Positions 23,585 to 35,860 of a stretch of 64,000 bases of DNA are shown in pieces. This DNA comes from Mactromeris polynyma (taxonomy: Eukaryota > Mollusca > Bivalvia > Venerida > Mactridae): positions 1,922,001 to 1,986,000 of the forward strand of contig JASFXZ010000044.1 of assembly GCA_032209605.1 (NCBI GenBank). The letters are read 5' to 3'. Position 1 is the stretch's first letter, and every line of letters starts with the position of its first letter. Under the pieces are notes generated by a model. The model did not search any database. It was not told the DNA's origin and worked only from the letters and a program-made list of their open reading frames with translations. The position numbers and the translations under genes were made by a program.

Positions 23585-25215
23585 GGGATCTGTGTATGAA
23601 GGGCATGTATTGTGAATGTGGACACCCCTGTGTTGTAAGGGCATGTATTGTGAATGTGGACACCCCTGTGTTGGAAGGGCATGTATTGTGAATATGGACA
23701 CCCCTTAGTGGATGAAGGGCATGAATTGTGAATGTGGACACCCCTTAGTGGATGAAGGGCATGTATTGTGAATATGGACACCCCTTAGTGGATGAAGGGC
23801 CTGTATTGTGAATGTGGACACCCCTGTGTATGAAGGGCATGTATTGTGAATGTGGACACCCCTTAGTGTGAAGGGCATGTAATGTGAATGTGGACACCCC
23901 TGTGTGTGAAGGGCATGTATTGTGAATGTGGACACCCCTGTGTATGAAGGGCATGCATTGTGAATGTGGACACCCCTGTGTATGAAGGACATGTATTGTG
24001 AATGTGGACACCCCTGTGTATGAAGGGCATGTATTGTGAATGTGGACACCCCTGTGTATGAAGGGCATGTATTGTGAATGTGGACACCCCTTAGTGTGAA
24101 GGGCATGTATTGTGAAGGTGGACACCCCTTAGTGGATGAAGGGCATGTAATGTGAATGTGGACACCCCTGTGTGTGAAGGGCATGTATTGTGAATGTGGA
24201 CACCCCTGTGTATGAAGGACATGTATTGTGAATGTGGAAACCCCGGTGTGGGAAGGACATGTTTTGTGAGTGTTGACACCCCGGTGTGGGAAGGGTATGT
24301 TTTGTGTATGTGCACACCGCGGTGTGGGAAGGGTATGTTTTGTGCATGTGGACACCCCGTCGTGGTAAGGGCATGTTTTGTGAGTGTTGACACCCCGGTT
24401 CGGGAAGGGTATGTTTTGTGTATGTGCACACCGCGGTGTGGGAAGGGTTTGTTTTGTGCATGTGGACATCCCGTCGTGGTAAGGGCATGTTTTGTGAGTG
24501 TTGACACCCCGGTTCGGGAAAGGTATGTTTTGTGCATGTGGACACCTCGTCGTGGTAAGGGCATGTTTTGTGCATGTGGACACCCCGTCGTGGTAAGGGC
24601 ATGTTTTGTGAGTGTTGACACCCCGGTTCGGGAAAGGTATGATTTGTGCATGTGGACACCCCGTCGTGGTAAGGGCATGTTTTGTGAGTGTTGACACCCC
24701 TGTGTATGAAGGGCATGTATTGTGAATGTGGACACCCCTTAGTGTGAAGGGCATGTATTGTGAAGGTGGACACCCCTTAGTGGATGAAGGGCATGTAATG
24801 TGAATGTGGACACCCCTGTGTGTGAAGGGCATGTATTGTGAATGTGGACACCCCTGTGTATGAAGGACATGTATTGTGAATGTGGAAACCCCGGTGTGGG
24901 AAGGACATGTTTTGTGAGTGTTGACACCCCGGTGTGGGAAGGGTATGTTTTGTGTATGTGCACACCGCGGTGTGGGAAGGGTATGTTTTGTGCATATGGA
25001 CACCCCGTCGTGGTAAGGGCATGTTTTGTGAGTGTTGACACCCCGGTTCGGGAAGGGTATGTTTTGTGCATGTGGACACCCCGTCGTGGTAAGGGCATGT
25101 TTTGTGAGTGTTGACACCCCGGTTCGGGAAGGGTATGTTTTGTGTATGTGCACACCGCGGTGTGGGAAGGGTATGTTTTGTGCATGTGGACATCCCGTCG
25201 TGGTAAGGGCATGTT
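23585..25215. repeat. 38-bp minisatellite with higher-order structure
   Basis: More than 40 head-to-tail units of about 38 bases built around GAAGGGCATGTATTGTGAATG + TGGACACCCC. Two main unit classes occur: a left class (TGTGTATGAAGGGCATG) and a second class (GTCGTGGTAAGGGCATGTTTTG / GGTTCGGGAAGGGTATG). A block of about 225 bp at 24116 is repeated nearly exactly at 24762, offset 646, showing block duplication. As 38 is not divisible by three, all frames rotate through the same 38-residue cycle, so the long open frames here (up to 512 codons on the reverse strand) are artefacts. It lies about 0.75 kb upstream of the glucanase ATG. Confidence 0.95.
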
Positions 25216-27835
25216 GTGGTAATTTATGTGCTTTAATTTTCACTTACAATGGCCCTCGTAAGACGCAGGAAACTTCTCTAAAACGCCATAACATCTCTTA
25301 GACTGATTTAATAACATACATTCAACTCCATTGACGAAATTCTCACTAAAAATGTTATAACAATTTTCGATATAATGATTCCATTATGGTACTGTGTACT
25401 TTCAAACAAGAGGGCAACAAGTTTGTTGACAAATGCTGAGACACCGGATTTTATCATTTTATGATTAGTCAACATTAAAGATAACAGACTGGTGTCTCAA
25501 AATCAGCACAATTATGTTTAATCGTACTTTTAATACACATAGTTTGATTAAATACTACTCTGAATAACCATCTCCAATATGTACAGATACCTAACCTCGA
25601 ACTGCCGTCGGATCTAACAATTAATTCGAGCCATATATTGTTCGAGGCATCTATGGTATACATGTGTGTGTACGAAATGACTGTTCCCAGTACGAGTGTA
25701 CTAGGCATTATGCAGAATGGCTAAGATAACAAATTCCGTGTCGAATTTATACCAATTTGGGGACGTAACGACGTATATCGCTGTTTTCGTAAACTTTCGC
25801 CTCTGTATTAGATAACAGATTGAACGTTTACGCTGGAAAATAGTACATTATACATGAAACACAAGCTGGTTTTGTAGCACTTCCTCAACTTTAGACAATA
25901 AAGTTTGATATTGGAATAAAAACATTGTCGGTTCTTTATTTACACGGGCACGAAACATTATTGTGTTTACATCGCGGATAATATCAGCTGTTGGCGTGCT
26001 AATTTACGGAGTCATTTTCTGTACAAATGTTTTTGAGGTCAAAATACTTTTTCCATTGATAATTCTTCCATCAACCATGGTTTAAACATACACATATATA
26101 TTCAATGCTCTTTTGATTGAACACTTTCATAAAATTATAAATATATCATCTTTAAAATCATTGACAACAGTGTTTACTGTAAAAAGTTCGGTGAGATGAA
26201 CTCAATGTACTTTGGCAAATAATCAAATTCGAAACAGGTCATTTTTGGACGGTATCGCTCAGGTACCGTATATAGTAGTGGCAATTTGAGAGGCATACAA
26301 CAATTCGTTCCCGTTTTCAAAACACGAAAAAGACTGAAAGCCGGTAACATGTCAAAAACGTCCACATCGGCCTAATTACTACGCAAACAAAATAGTTCCA
26401 ATGTTCACCGAACGAAATACTATCATAAACGTTTCAATAAAATAAAATGTTGAAAAGGTGACCTGTTAAAGTAGTCTGTGAACTAATTAGCTGTTTCTGT
26501 GGAGCTCAGATGGGGTTTAAAGCAATGTATTAATACACACGAGTTTGTTTACAGTTTGGGATTAATCGTAGATATGGTCTCGTTGCGCATGACTACGAAA
26601 ATTATCGGTGTCATCTTTCTACGTACACCTCACTCTGTGCTTGGAAAATTAATTGGAAAATACCCCACTACAACAAGTATTAATACATCGCCAAACAACT
26701 TATGAGTAAGCGCACTCATATAAGTGCCAGCAGTTGTCTTTGTTGAGCATAACATATTTTTGTTGGTGCTTACTTACATTGCAATCGGATATTTCAAATG
26801 TATTAAGAAAAACGCATTCCAATCCACGCACGTGGTTGCTCAAGTAGTATAGATAACACTAATCCCCGTCTATTTATTTGATATGTGTGAATGACAACTG
26901 CAGGAAAACAGACGGAAATTAAGCACGCATCTTTTTCAATATTTGACATCTTCGAACGTTCATGTCTGCAAATATTCAAGTTGATTTTATCTTAACAGTA
27001 TTTTGTCTAGAAATGATTTCTTTAACTTGCATTTGTATCATTGAGGTTTTACTTTACTTGCTATTGTTGCAGAATGTTAACATATCTGTAATATATTTAA
27101 GGTCAATACCATTTTTACATTTGTATATTTTAAGACCACAATGATATATACATCTTTTGAAACGGCAACCAATATAATTTGGTAAAAAAAAATAGTTTCC
27201 ATTAAACTTGATATGATTTTGTAAGCATTGTAAGAGTATTATCATATCACGTAATACTCCCAGTGGTTTTAAACTGTTTTACATCTACAGTGAAGTTCTT
27301 CAAGTTGCACTTCTCGCGTTTTCAAATTACAGTTTTATCAAATAAGCATACATTTTGTTTTATCAGGATTCAGTAGCATGGTATTTAATTTACACCATTC
27401 ACTAATTGAATTAAGTCTTATATGATGTCGAGTTTATAATTCAAAAACGTTTCTTGATGATTTATAAAATTGAAGATGTGTTGCCAACATTAAATGAAAA
27501 AGCTAAATAATATAACTGATAAACAGTGACATAGTAACGGTCAAAGTAATATAGTCCATTCTGCAGTCGTATATCAACGCAATGCATGCCAAATGAATCT
27601 AATGTACTGATAATTCTCATAAACTTTATGGTTTTAATACTGCTCAGATTTCGTGCTTAATGTGCTGCGTTTTGTTTATCAATAAAATTATATTGATTTA
27701 ACCAAATCAACAAATGATGGTCATATTAAAACATTACAAGTATACATGTCGCCGTACATGTAAACATAAAGGTACCCTTAAGGACTTATTTCTTTCAGTG
27801 TATTTGAAAGTGGAATTCATTAATAGGATTACTGT
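25216..27835. other. Intergenic stretch, no gene supported
   Basis: AT-rich. TGAGACACC (about 25439) and GGTGTCTCA (about 25491) form a short inverted repeat. A reverse-strand 63-codon frame at 26174-26365 has no recognisable features. No RNA gene was seen. Confidence 0.5.
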
Positions 27836-27837
27836 TT

Positions 27838-28082
27838 GTTTCATCGGGTTAAACGCCGTTTCTCAACGATATTTCAGTTATATACGGCGGCCGGTTCACC
27901 TAACCAGTTTTTCCTGGACTGAATTCTTACCAGTACTAACTTACCCTTCAACAAGGAGCCGGCAACATCGACATTTTTATCAAATTTTCATGGAAGGGTA
28001 TGACCTGCCGCGACCGGGAATCGAACCCGGATCGCCGGGTTACAAGTCCAGAGCACTAACCACTGGACCACGGCCGCGGCTA
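27838..28082 (-). mobile_element. tRNA-derived SINE (family 2), reverse orientation
   Basis: Nearly the inverted counterpart of 38407-38690. The tRNA-like head at the right end reads on the reverse strand GGCCGTGGTCCAGTGGTTAG with a B-box-like GGGTTCGATTCCCGG. The tail reads GAGAAACGGCGTTTAACCC, typical of mollusc SINEs. Confidence 0.85.
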
Positions 28083-28379
28083 ATATGATTACTATATTGC
28101 TGATTATATTATATTATATAACTTTGATATTGTTCTGCTCTGAGTATCGTTGCACAACGTTGATACAGTTATGATATCATTTAAATGTCATTTAATTTTC
28201 TTGTTTATTTAGTTGTCTTGGCCATCTCATATGTATAGGTTTATCATGTATCGAGCATGATATTGTTTTGGAGTTTTACTGACAGTTCCTAGGCTGTTAA
28301 TCGCAATGTGGTTATTAATTCTATTTATTTTTAAATGAACGTTAAGCTCCACCTTCCCAATGTGCAGTTCCTTGACATG

Positions 28380-28950
28380 ATAATTATAATATTCGTCTTC
28401 TCTCCCCCTTTTCGACCCGTGGTCACTTGCTTCCTTAAGTGTAATATTACGGTAAAGATGTTTTAGACCAATTATGTTATGTTTGACCTCGATATGTGAC
28501 CCTGACCTTTGACCTACGGACATGGGTATTTAGCACAACACGCCGTCTCATCATGGTAAACATTTGAGCCAAGTAATTTGAAAATCTCTCAATAAATGAT
28601 AGTGTTATGTCCAGACAAGATGTTTTAGACTCATTTTTGGTGATGACCTCTAAGTTTGACCTTGACATTTGAGCTACGAACATGGGTCGTATGCGCGACA
28701 CTCCGTCTTGCCATGGTTTTATGGTCTGGAACAAGATGTTTAAGACAAATTTTGCGCGTTTGATCTCTAAGTATGACGTTGATCTTTGAGCAACGAACAT
28801 GGGTCTTGCGTGCGACCCATCAGCGTGAATATTTGTGTCACGTTATTTTAAAAACCACTAATAAATGACAACGAAATGGTCCGGACAAGACGTTTAAGAC
28901 ATTTGACCTAAAGAAAATGTCAGAGTAATGGTCCAGACAAAAGAAATCCC
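28380..28950. repeat. Tandem array of a 130-180-bp bivalve repeat
   Basis: Three to four diverged units, each containing GACCTYTAAGTTTGACCTTG-like, GAGCTACGAACATGGGT and GCGACACGCCGTC-like blocks, starting at about 28480, 28650 and 28770. No coding content. Confidence 0.7.
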
Positions 28951-28952
28951 AG

Positions 28953-30150
28953 CAAACATTTGTCGTCGCCTCAACGTTGAATAGACGTCGGACCCCGACG
29001 TTGGTTTAACAATGGCTTTTGGTTTGTTTTGCAAATGGGATGGACGTAAGAAACACGATGTCGAACCAACGTCGCAATTAAGACCATTTTTGACGAATTT
29101 ATGAAATGAGAAATGTGAGTTTTGAATGATATGTTATAGCGACAATATCAACAAAATAATGATAGTATATTTGTTTAATGATCAATTTTGAATGTATCTG
29201 AAATATCATATATGTTCGCGATAATTTCCGACCAAGTCCCTGAATTTATTTGATTTTCAAGCACTATGCAAACCGGCACAGAGTTGTACAACATATTCAT
29301 AATAATTGTAAAATGCATTTAATACATTATCATCATAGGTGATGGGACAGCAATTTATATAGTAGTGTGTCGCTTTCCAAACAGGCTTGTGTATTATTAT
29401 GTATACCGCCATTTCTACAATATGCAGAGCTGATATGTTGCTTAGTTTTGATTTTTTTAATTTGATTTTTTATATTTTTAAGAAAATTTTAATGTTATAA
29501 CAAATATCTACAATAGTTCACAGTTTTATAACTATAGTAGTGGTTAAATACTGCTTAATTGCATAAATTATGGTAACCATAATTATATATATATCAGATG
29601 AAAATTTATTTATACACGCTTCCGACGGCTATTCAACGTTATGACAATGACGGATGTCGGTGTCTTAGCGTTGGTGCACACCGACCCGCCATTGTGGGCT
29701 CGACAAAATGGTATTTATAGCATATGTTAGTGTCATGGCTATGAAATATATCATGGCACTATAATACCATTATATTATCATAATTTTATTTCTATTCTCA
29801 AGTGAAAACGATCACAAAACACAATGTCATGAACTTACTTGGTAGTGTGTTTACAAAAGAATTTCATTGATTTGCCAATAAATCATAATGATTTTATATC
29901 ATAATTTTACATCATAATTTTGATAAACAAGTTATACAATGCATATAAGGCATGTGCCATTTTCTTCAAATGATTCGATATAGTCGTTTGGTTAATTAAA
30001 TATGTCTGCGGTTAATTATATCAGTCAGCTAACGAAATAGGGCTTCTGTGTGACAAACAAGTACCACCTTTCATACCAAATAAATTTTAAACATCTGACA
30101 TAAATCAAAGATTGAGGGTGAGTTAACATAAGTTTAATTGTCACCTAGAG
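28953..30150. other. Non-coding stretch with possible mobile-element ends
   Basis: CCCAGCAAACATTTGTCGTC at 28950 and the ACGTCGG / CAACGTC-rich strings at 28980-29080 and 29630-29700 look like ends of a non-autonomous element, but I could not pair them. The rest is AT-rich without genes. Confidence 0.35.
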
Positions 30151-30215
30151 GATGTCTTTTCCGGGGTTCGAACTGATAGCCTTCTAGCTCTATCAACTGA
30201 GTTAACCAATAAATT
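30150..30215 (-). mobile_element. tRNA-like SINE head
   Basis: The reverse strand reads GGTTAACTCAGTTGATAGAGC and CAGTTCGAACCCCGG, giving A- and B-box-like blocks with tRNA spacing. No cloverleaf completes, so a SINE fragment is likelier than a tRNA gene. Confidence 0.45.
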
Positions 30216-30454
30216 TCGATTTGCAGATACATAGGATATTTAAGATAGTTAACAAAACAGCTATATACATATCTCTTTTCATAGAGCCAAAATTTGAAAA
30301 CAGTAGAAATATTATATCTGAAAACAAAACTGAATAGTTAAAGTATGTTTTAATGCATGTTTAATTTGTGCAGCATTGAGGGAATATCTGAGGATTCGTA
30401 TATAACGCTTGAACTACATTTAGTGTACCGACTTAGCATTCAGTCGATGTTCAA

Positions 30455-32569
30455 TTAATTACACGGATTGCACTGTATACCCCGTAATCTTTCCTTAAGA
30501 AAATTGGCAGCATTGTTCTGATGACGCACCTCAAGAGATCTGTCATAACACCAAAGTGCATCTACTTGCATGTTCTCTTGTTCCATACATTGCCCAAGCA
30601 GGTTCCATGCAGTCTCCCTATGTCCAAGGCTTGGTTTAATGAGCGTAGTCATCAATAAATTACTGAGAGCTTTTCGTTGCTCTTGGTGATGTCCTTGGTG
30701 TTTGAATACTTTATACTGCAAGAAGTGTAGATATGGACGAGAATCAACCACTGCCAAATCCATCCAATGCTCGTCATAGATAGACCTATTTTGAAATTCA
30801 TCTGCTTTTGAACGGAACAATTCTTGTCGTAATTCTTGGGGAATAATTGACATTTCACATCTCGCAAATTTTACACAACAAGCAATCCTTTCGTTTATCA
30901 AGGCATTTTTTATATACAATTGATAACACCATTCCGCAGGTAATGGTTCTTGTTCAAATGGATGACAATTACACATTGGTATTACAGCATCAGTGTATTT
31001 ATCTTCTAATGCCTTAAGTATTAATTCAGCATTGTTGATATCACCTGCACAATAGAACGCGGAGGCAAGTTTCAACCTTCTGGAAGAAACGTCTATATCC
31101 AAACCTGCTGAAAACCACCATATTGCTTCTGGTGATACAGTATTGTTGGTATAAACACTGTATGATGCGAGTACTGAACCAACAACTGTACATAGTAGAG
31201 GAGCAAAGTGGGCACTAGCTTCTGCTTCTATATCACTAAATGTGTGGTACTGAATTTGCAACCTTCGTATTCCATCGATTAGTTTTGATGCTGCTTCGGC
31301 GAGACCTTGTTTACCAATGTTGTTTAAAAGCACACGTATAAAAAATTCCTTAGCTATTGCTATGTCGTAAAGTTTTGATACTACAATTTGGATTTCATAG
31401 TTAATTTTGGATGGAATATTTCTAGGCAGAGGAAACATATTATTAATTTTCACTTGTAACCTCTGTCCGAGATCATCGAGTTCTATAGCAAAAAACATAT
31501 CGATGTTTCGTTGTACCAGCCTGTCAATTACTTGCAACAAATATTGTTGTTGATCAGCATCGATTCTATTTGCCATTAAATTGTTAGTTGGAATAATATA
31601 ATCTGGACAGTTTAAATTGTGCACATCATCATGTAACAAACATATACATTTCATTACGCATGGAAACAAGTTATCCTCACGCCAATGGCACTTAGGGGTA
31701 TTTTCAATACAATGGAATAATGTACATTTATTCATAAAACTTGTGATCAAGCTTTCTCCGTTCATTGTAAAGAATGTTTTACTTATCATTTTCAACATAA
31801 TATAACAACGAATCTGTGTTATGTTCAAATTAAACATCATGAGCCTTTCTGCCATTGAAGTAGAAATTCTCCATTCAACGTTGGTCATATTGTTACATTT
31901 ACTACTGACAGGAACAATGAAGCAACCTTTACTCCTGGCTAATCTTTTAATATCCATCGATGGCCAATTACCGACACATTGACGATCTAACCAACTTCTT
32001 CCTTCAACTGGCCAACTGTCGCAGTGAAATGCTGGTACAATGTCCATTGGACTACAACCAGGTAAGCCGTCTAATGTACTGGCAGGACCATTCTGTTGAG
32101 CCCCAAATCTAGTATTTATATGATTTAAATTTGTATGTTTATGTAATATTCTCCCTTTGTCATCTTTCAGGTATAGGTTATCTAAAGCATGTGTTGCTAC
32201 TTGGGGTGAGTCCATTCGAAGTAGTTGTAGAAGACAGTAACCAGGAGATGTCGTCTCATCTTGCACGATCAACAGATTTACTACACCAGGTTTCCATTCT
32301 GCCCAATCTTGTATCACATGAACATCTCGGTTACACATTAAGTAATCAGCGTCTGAGTTTAAACCGAGTGTCGTCGATCCTTCAGACTGACTTCCGAAAG
32401 TATAATCTTTTACAGAAATATTTGTAAATGTGTTACATACATTGTCCATATTTTCTTTCAGTAATGTATATCTTCTTCTAAACATCACAATTCGCTCATT
32501 CACGCCGATTTCTGTCAGAGCTTCCGACAGCTGTAGCGATATTCTTCCATCCCCAGGTACACGAGACAT
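30455..32569 (-). CDS. Mab-21 domain protein, cGAS-like receptor type, 704 aa
   Basis: One uninterrupted coding exon; the reverse strand has ACCATTTGCAG immediately before AATG, so a 5'-UTR intron is likely. The nucleotidyltransferase core shows the GS motif and the first catalytic acids (TFGSQSEG, then SDADYL: G59, S60, D73, D75) and the third acid in MDIVPAFHCDSWP (D176), so the Asp triad expected of an active cGAS/cGLR enzyme is complete. The helical Mab-21 carboxy lobe follows (VEWRIS, AERLMMFNLNITQIRCYIMLK). The last 150 residues look alpha-helical, with TPR-like spacing near ETAWNLLGQCMEQENMQVDA. Such genes are greatly expanded in bivalves; active members are thought to sense nucleic acid and make cyclic dinucleotides for STING. 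No zinc-ribbon insertion of vertebrate cGAS type was noticed. Enzyme activity is inference. Confidence 0.9.
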   Translation of the reverse strand: MSRVPGDGRISLQLSEALTEIGVNERIVMFRRRYTLLKENMDNVCNTFTNISVKDYTFGSQSEGSTTLGLNSDADYLMCNRDVHVIQDWAEWKPGVVNLLIVQDETTSPGYCLLQLLRMDSPQVATHALDNLYLKDDKGRILHKHTNLNHINTRFGAQQNGPASTLDGLPGCSPMDIVPAFHCDSWPVEGRSWLDRQCVGNWPSMDIKRLARSKGCFIVPVSSKCNNMTNVEWRISTSMAERLMMFNLNITQIRCYIMLKMISKTFFTMNGESLITSFMNKCTLFHCIENTPKCHWREDNLFPCVMKCICLLHDDVHNLNCPDYIIPTNNLMANRIDADQQQYLLQVIDRLVQRNIDMFFAIELDDLGQRLQVKINNMFPLPRNIPSKINYEIQIVVSKLYDIAIAKEFFIRVLLNNIGKQGLAEAASKLIDGIRRLQIQYHTFSDIEAEASAHFAPLLCTVVGSVLASYSVYTNNTVSPEAIWWFSAGLDIDVSSRRLKLASAFYCAGDINNAELILKALEDKYTDAVIPMCNCHPFEQEPLPAEWCYQLYIKNALINERIACCVKFARCEMSIIPQELRQELFRSKADEFQNRSIYDEHWMDLAVVDSRPYLHFLQYKVFKHQGHHQEQRKALSNLLMTTLIKPSLGHRETAWNLLGQCMEQENMQVDALWCYDRSLEVRHQNNAANFLKERLRGIQCNPCN

Positions 32570-34140
32570 TCTGCAAATGGTTTAATTGTACAATGGGAAT
32601 AAATATTGTCAAAATTTATTCAACGTACCATTCCTTAAAATACAACTATACAAGGAACACCTTTATTAATAATCGAAATGTAAACACATACTTTGACAAG
32701 TTTAGACGTGTTTTAATTTTAATTTGTTACATTCATACTAAATTGTTCTTCCCACTCTATTATATATTAACAATATACGTGACTGTTTTGCATACACATG
32801 TAAAGTGAAATACATCACATTTTATTTAAGGAAAAAATGAAGACATGGTCTTAAATATATGTTTATTGCTTGTATTGGTTAGAATCAAATATTTTATATC
32901 ACTGTGCAATGCATATAAATGAAAACGTTAATTAATTTGATATAAACATGACTGAAGAAGACGAGCAGGATATGCCACAAACGAAGAAAAAACAGCCACC
33001 GAAACAGCACAATGAGACATGATAATATTAGTTATACAGGTTGTTGACAGGATATATGGGGGAATATAACCTGTCTGTGTGCCATATAACCCGATGGCAG
33101 AGTTGCTATGGAGGCGGTGCGCACTTAGTTATTACCCTACCCAGATCACTGTCGATATTGCTCCTCATTGAGTCAATACTGAAAGTGATGTCTATCACGA
33201 ATCCGATCAAAAGTTGTTTCAACATTAAAATCCATCTTGTATTGCTACTTTGATAAGCTAAATTGGCGGAAGCACGAATGTCAACATCCAGTTTGTAAGG
33301 TAGACAGTTTACTGGGTTACGTTTGATTTACAGATACCTTAGCGACAATTTTTGCAGTACTAAACATTTGACCCCTGCCACTCAGATGCGCTGAAATTCG
33401 ATTTTTGTTTGCTCCTACTCGTGAAAGACTGCTACAGTTTTTCCGTACCCTCATAAGTCGGTTCGGTCGATAATAAAGACGCCAGAAGAGTGCCGTTAAA
33501 TTCGTGCGGCAAAATCCCACGTTTTTCCTGAAGTCTTGAGCTAGGCTCTGTTACGCATACGCGTGTAAAAGTCGGAGTACAGAGACACGTTTGCGGGTAA
33601 CATATAAGTAAACTAATAAAAAGACAAAAGGGACACAGTTCTGAGGCAAAAAATGATATCTGAAATTGGTGTATGTCCACGGATCGTATCGGAGAATCCT
33701 TCTGATTATCGACCTTATCAGTGTTTGTAGATCGCATTACGTGCTATGTACGTTTCAGTATGATTAATGAAAAATACGGTCTGGTCATAAATGCACATAA
33801 ACACCCAGAGCTAGCATAGGTGTCTTTTATTGAAATAAATAAACATTATAAAAAAGTTAATAAGTTTTAGCTAGAGATGCTTGGATGGGCAAACATTAAT
33901 CACAACTACATTCGTGTTATTACGTACACTAAACACTTGTGACTGGCTATATCTAAGGCTAGTATTCAAATCGAATTGAACTTAATCTTAAATACGCTGA
34001 ATAAATTAATACTTGTCATAATTCAAAATCTAGAAGATAATTTATTTGAAGTGAGACATTCAACGCAGTACGATTAACTGCTACATTATAATAGACAGGT
34101 GTCTTTCATTGAATAACATTATGTGTATGAGGCACTTTGG
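32570..34140. other. Upstream region of the Mab-21 gene, no further gene supported
   Basis: AT-rich. A 24-codon forward frame at 32949-33023 (MTEEDEQDMPQTKK...) is charged and begins with a reasonable ATG context, but nothing else supports it. It is followed by the half MITE at 33035. Confidence 0.4.
33035..33088. mobile_element. Half copy of the palindromic MITE found at 63726
   Basis: TACAGGTTGTTGACAGGATA, GGAATATAACC and TCTGTGTGCCATATA match the left arm and loop start of 63726-63828. The right arm is absent. Confidence 0.6.
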
Positions 34141-34400
34141 CACATTTTGACGGTTAGGGTGGGGTTTAATATTTCAGGTTGTTGTTTTCGGTTAAAATAA
34201 TTGACGTATGTGTTTCAGTCTGTTGCCTTGATATGCACTGTAAGACACGTTATCTATAATACTAATCATTGCTTTGTGGTATATTTGGCCTTATTGTAGT
34301 AACCCGACCAGGAACTGATATACAAATCGCACATATGACACATGAACATGATATTGAATTTGTATAGTTGACTTTTACATGTATGCGATTGATCAACAAC
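34140..34400. repeat. Duplicated segment, copy 1
   Basis: Similar to about 35595-35940: both carry TTTTCGG, CACTGTAAGACACGTT (34238) or GAACTGTAAGACACGTT (35659), and GAACTGA followed by an ACACATG-like string. The other copy is interrupted by the LINE-upstream repeat. Confidence 0.45.
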
Positions 34401-34539
34401 AACAACATAATGGTCAACTTCCTGTATTGCTTCTGAAGACATCGCGTCTGAAACCACTTTAGGGAGTTTCACAAAATATAAGCTAAAAGTTACTAGGGTA
34501 ATACCCTACAAAATACTGCGAGGGCTTTAGATTCGTTAA

Positions 34540-34880
34540 AAACATGGGGCCGCTGTCTCTTTTCCTACATGTTCACATAGGGGGAATTCAAAACTCTTCA
34601 ATAACTACGGACCTAATTTTGATATTCCTTCATACAAATATCCTCAGGTGACCATCTACCAAGATTCAAATTATTTGGATTCGTCACAAGGTATGGCTGC
34701 CAGCGAGCGGTGCCAGTTTTCCTATATGTTAAAAATGGAAATACACTTGTAAAAAGAACCTAACCTTCACACAAATGTTCCTTATGTGACCCTCTGCAAT
34801 GATTGTTCGAATTGTTTGGATTTGTCAAAAAAACATGACGGCCAGTGACAGCGTCATTTTTCCAATATGTATCTAGCAAA
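34540..34880. repeat. Tandem repeat of a roughly 200-bp bivalve unit, two copies
   Basis: Both units carry an ATGTTC...TATG/CACATAGG start, a CCTCAGGTGACC / CCTTATGTGACC block, a TTGGATTYGTCA block and GGCTGCCAGYG / GACGGCCAGTG. No coding content. Confidence 0.5.
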
Positions 34881-35649
34881 ATACATCCTTAAATGAATGC
34901 AACAGGGAAAAGTATATATACTTATACTAGACAGTGTGGAACATACATTGAGCGAACGGGAGTGCGTATCGCCAGCAACATCACCATCAGTTTCCGAAAT
35001 CGAATTATAGTTTATTTATATCGTTGAGAATGCCTGCGAACATATTTGCCTCCGATACATTGCAGAAAAAAAGAATTACAATAAAATAGCTACCTGATTG
35101 TGACACAACAAAGTTTCATTGCAAACGTAATTCAAAATATAACGACAAAAGTAATGATAACTAAATGTAATACCTCAATTGTAAATTGGACTAAAATGGT
35201 AGATTTTCACAACGCATACAATATGAGCACAATAAAGTGAACTATAATTACTTGACATAATGTACATTTTTGAGATTGCTTACTTCACTAAGTTGTTCAA
35301 CTTCTTATCAAGTATTACATGGAAAGTCAATGGTGCGTACATTGATATATATCGCTTTGCAATAAACAAGGGAAGCAATCAAATCGAATGCGAACTAAGT
35401 ATGGAACGTAGTTGTCTCCCTTTGTAGACTTTATTATACATTATCATAATTTACATAATTTAAACTTAAAGTTATTTATTTGACGTGCTGCATCAAAATG
35501 CTGTATGATTATCATCAGGCTTACAATAGCTTGTTGCTTTTCATTAAACATATGAGGATACTTGCGGCACAAGTGGACAATATAAATGCGTTTTAATAGT
35601 TTCGGTTACAGTTTTCGGAACGATCAATTGGCATATTTTGTCACCTTGT

Positions 35650-35860
35650 CGCCTTTCATGAACTGTAAGACACGTTCTATGTTTTAAATGTTCTGCCAGG
35701 CCATTCCATGCGCCTCTATTCCCTAAAGTATGTACCCTTTAACCTCCTCATGTGCCTTATGTTTTATGGATTGTTGTTTTCCCGGAGGTCTGTGTGCGGA
35801 GGTACTGTCTAATGTATGTGGCGTTCCCTGTGGCAAATTATTCATTCTCTTTTAAGAACT
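35650..35860 (+). repeat. Solo copy of the LINE-upstream repeat
   Basis: Shares CATTCYWTGCGCCTCTRTTCCC, TGTACCCTTTAACCTCCTCA and GGAGGTCTGTGTG with 3650-3840. No LINE coding sequence follows. Confidence 0.65.

Noticed and set aside
23585..25215. CRISPR-like array
   Set aside because: Contiguous tandem units without unique spacers, in a eukaryotic genome.
23705..25243. 512-codon reverse-strand frame and overlapping long frames on both strands
   Set aside because: The 38-bp unit rotates through three frames, giving the same 38-residue cycle everywhere; no start context, exon borders or flanking coding sequence.
26174..26365. 63-codon reverse-strand frame
   Set aside because: No family resemblance, no clear splice borders in phase and no neighbouring exons.
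32949..33023. 24-codon charged small open frame
   Set aside because: Too short and without conservation or transcript evidence to call a gene.
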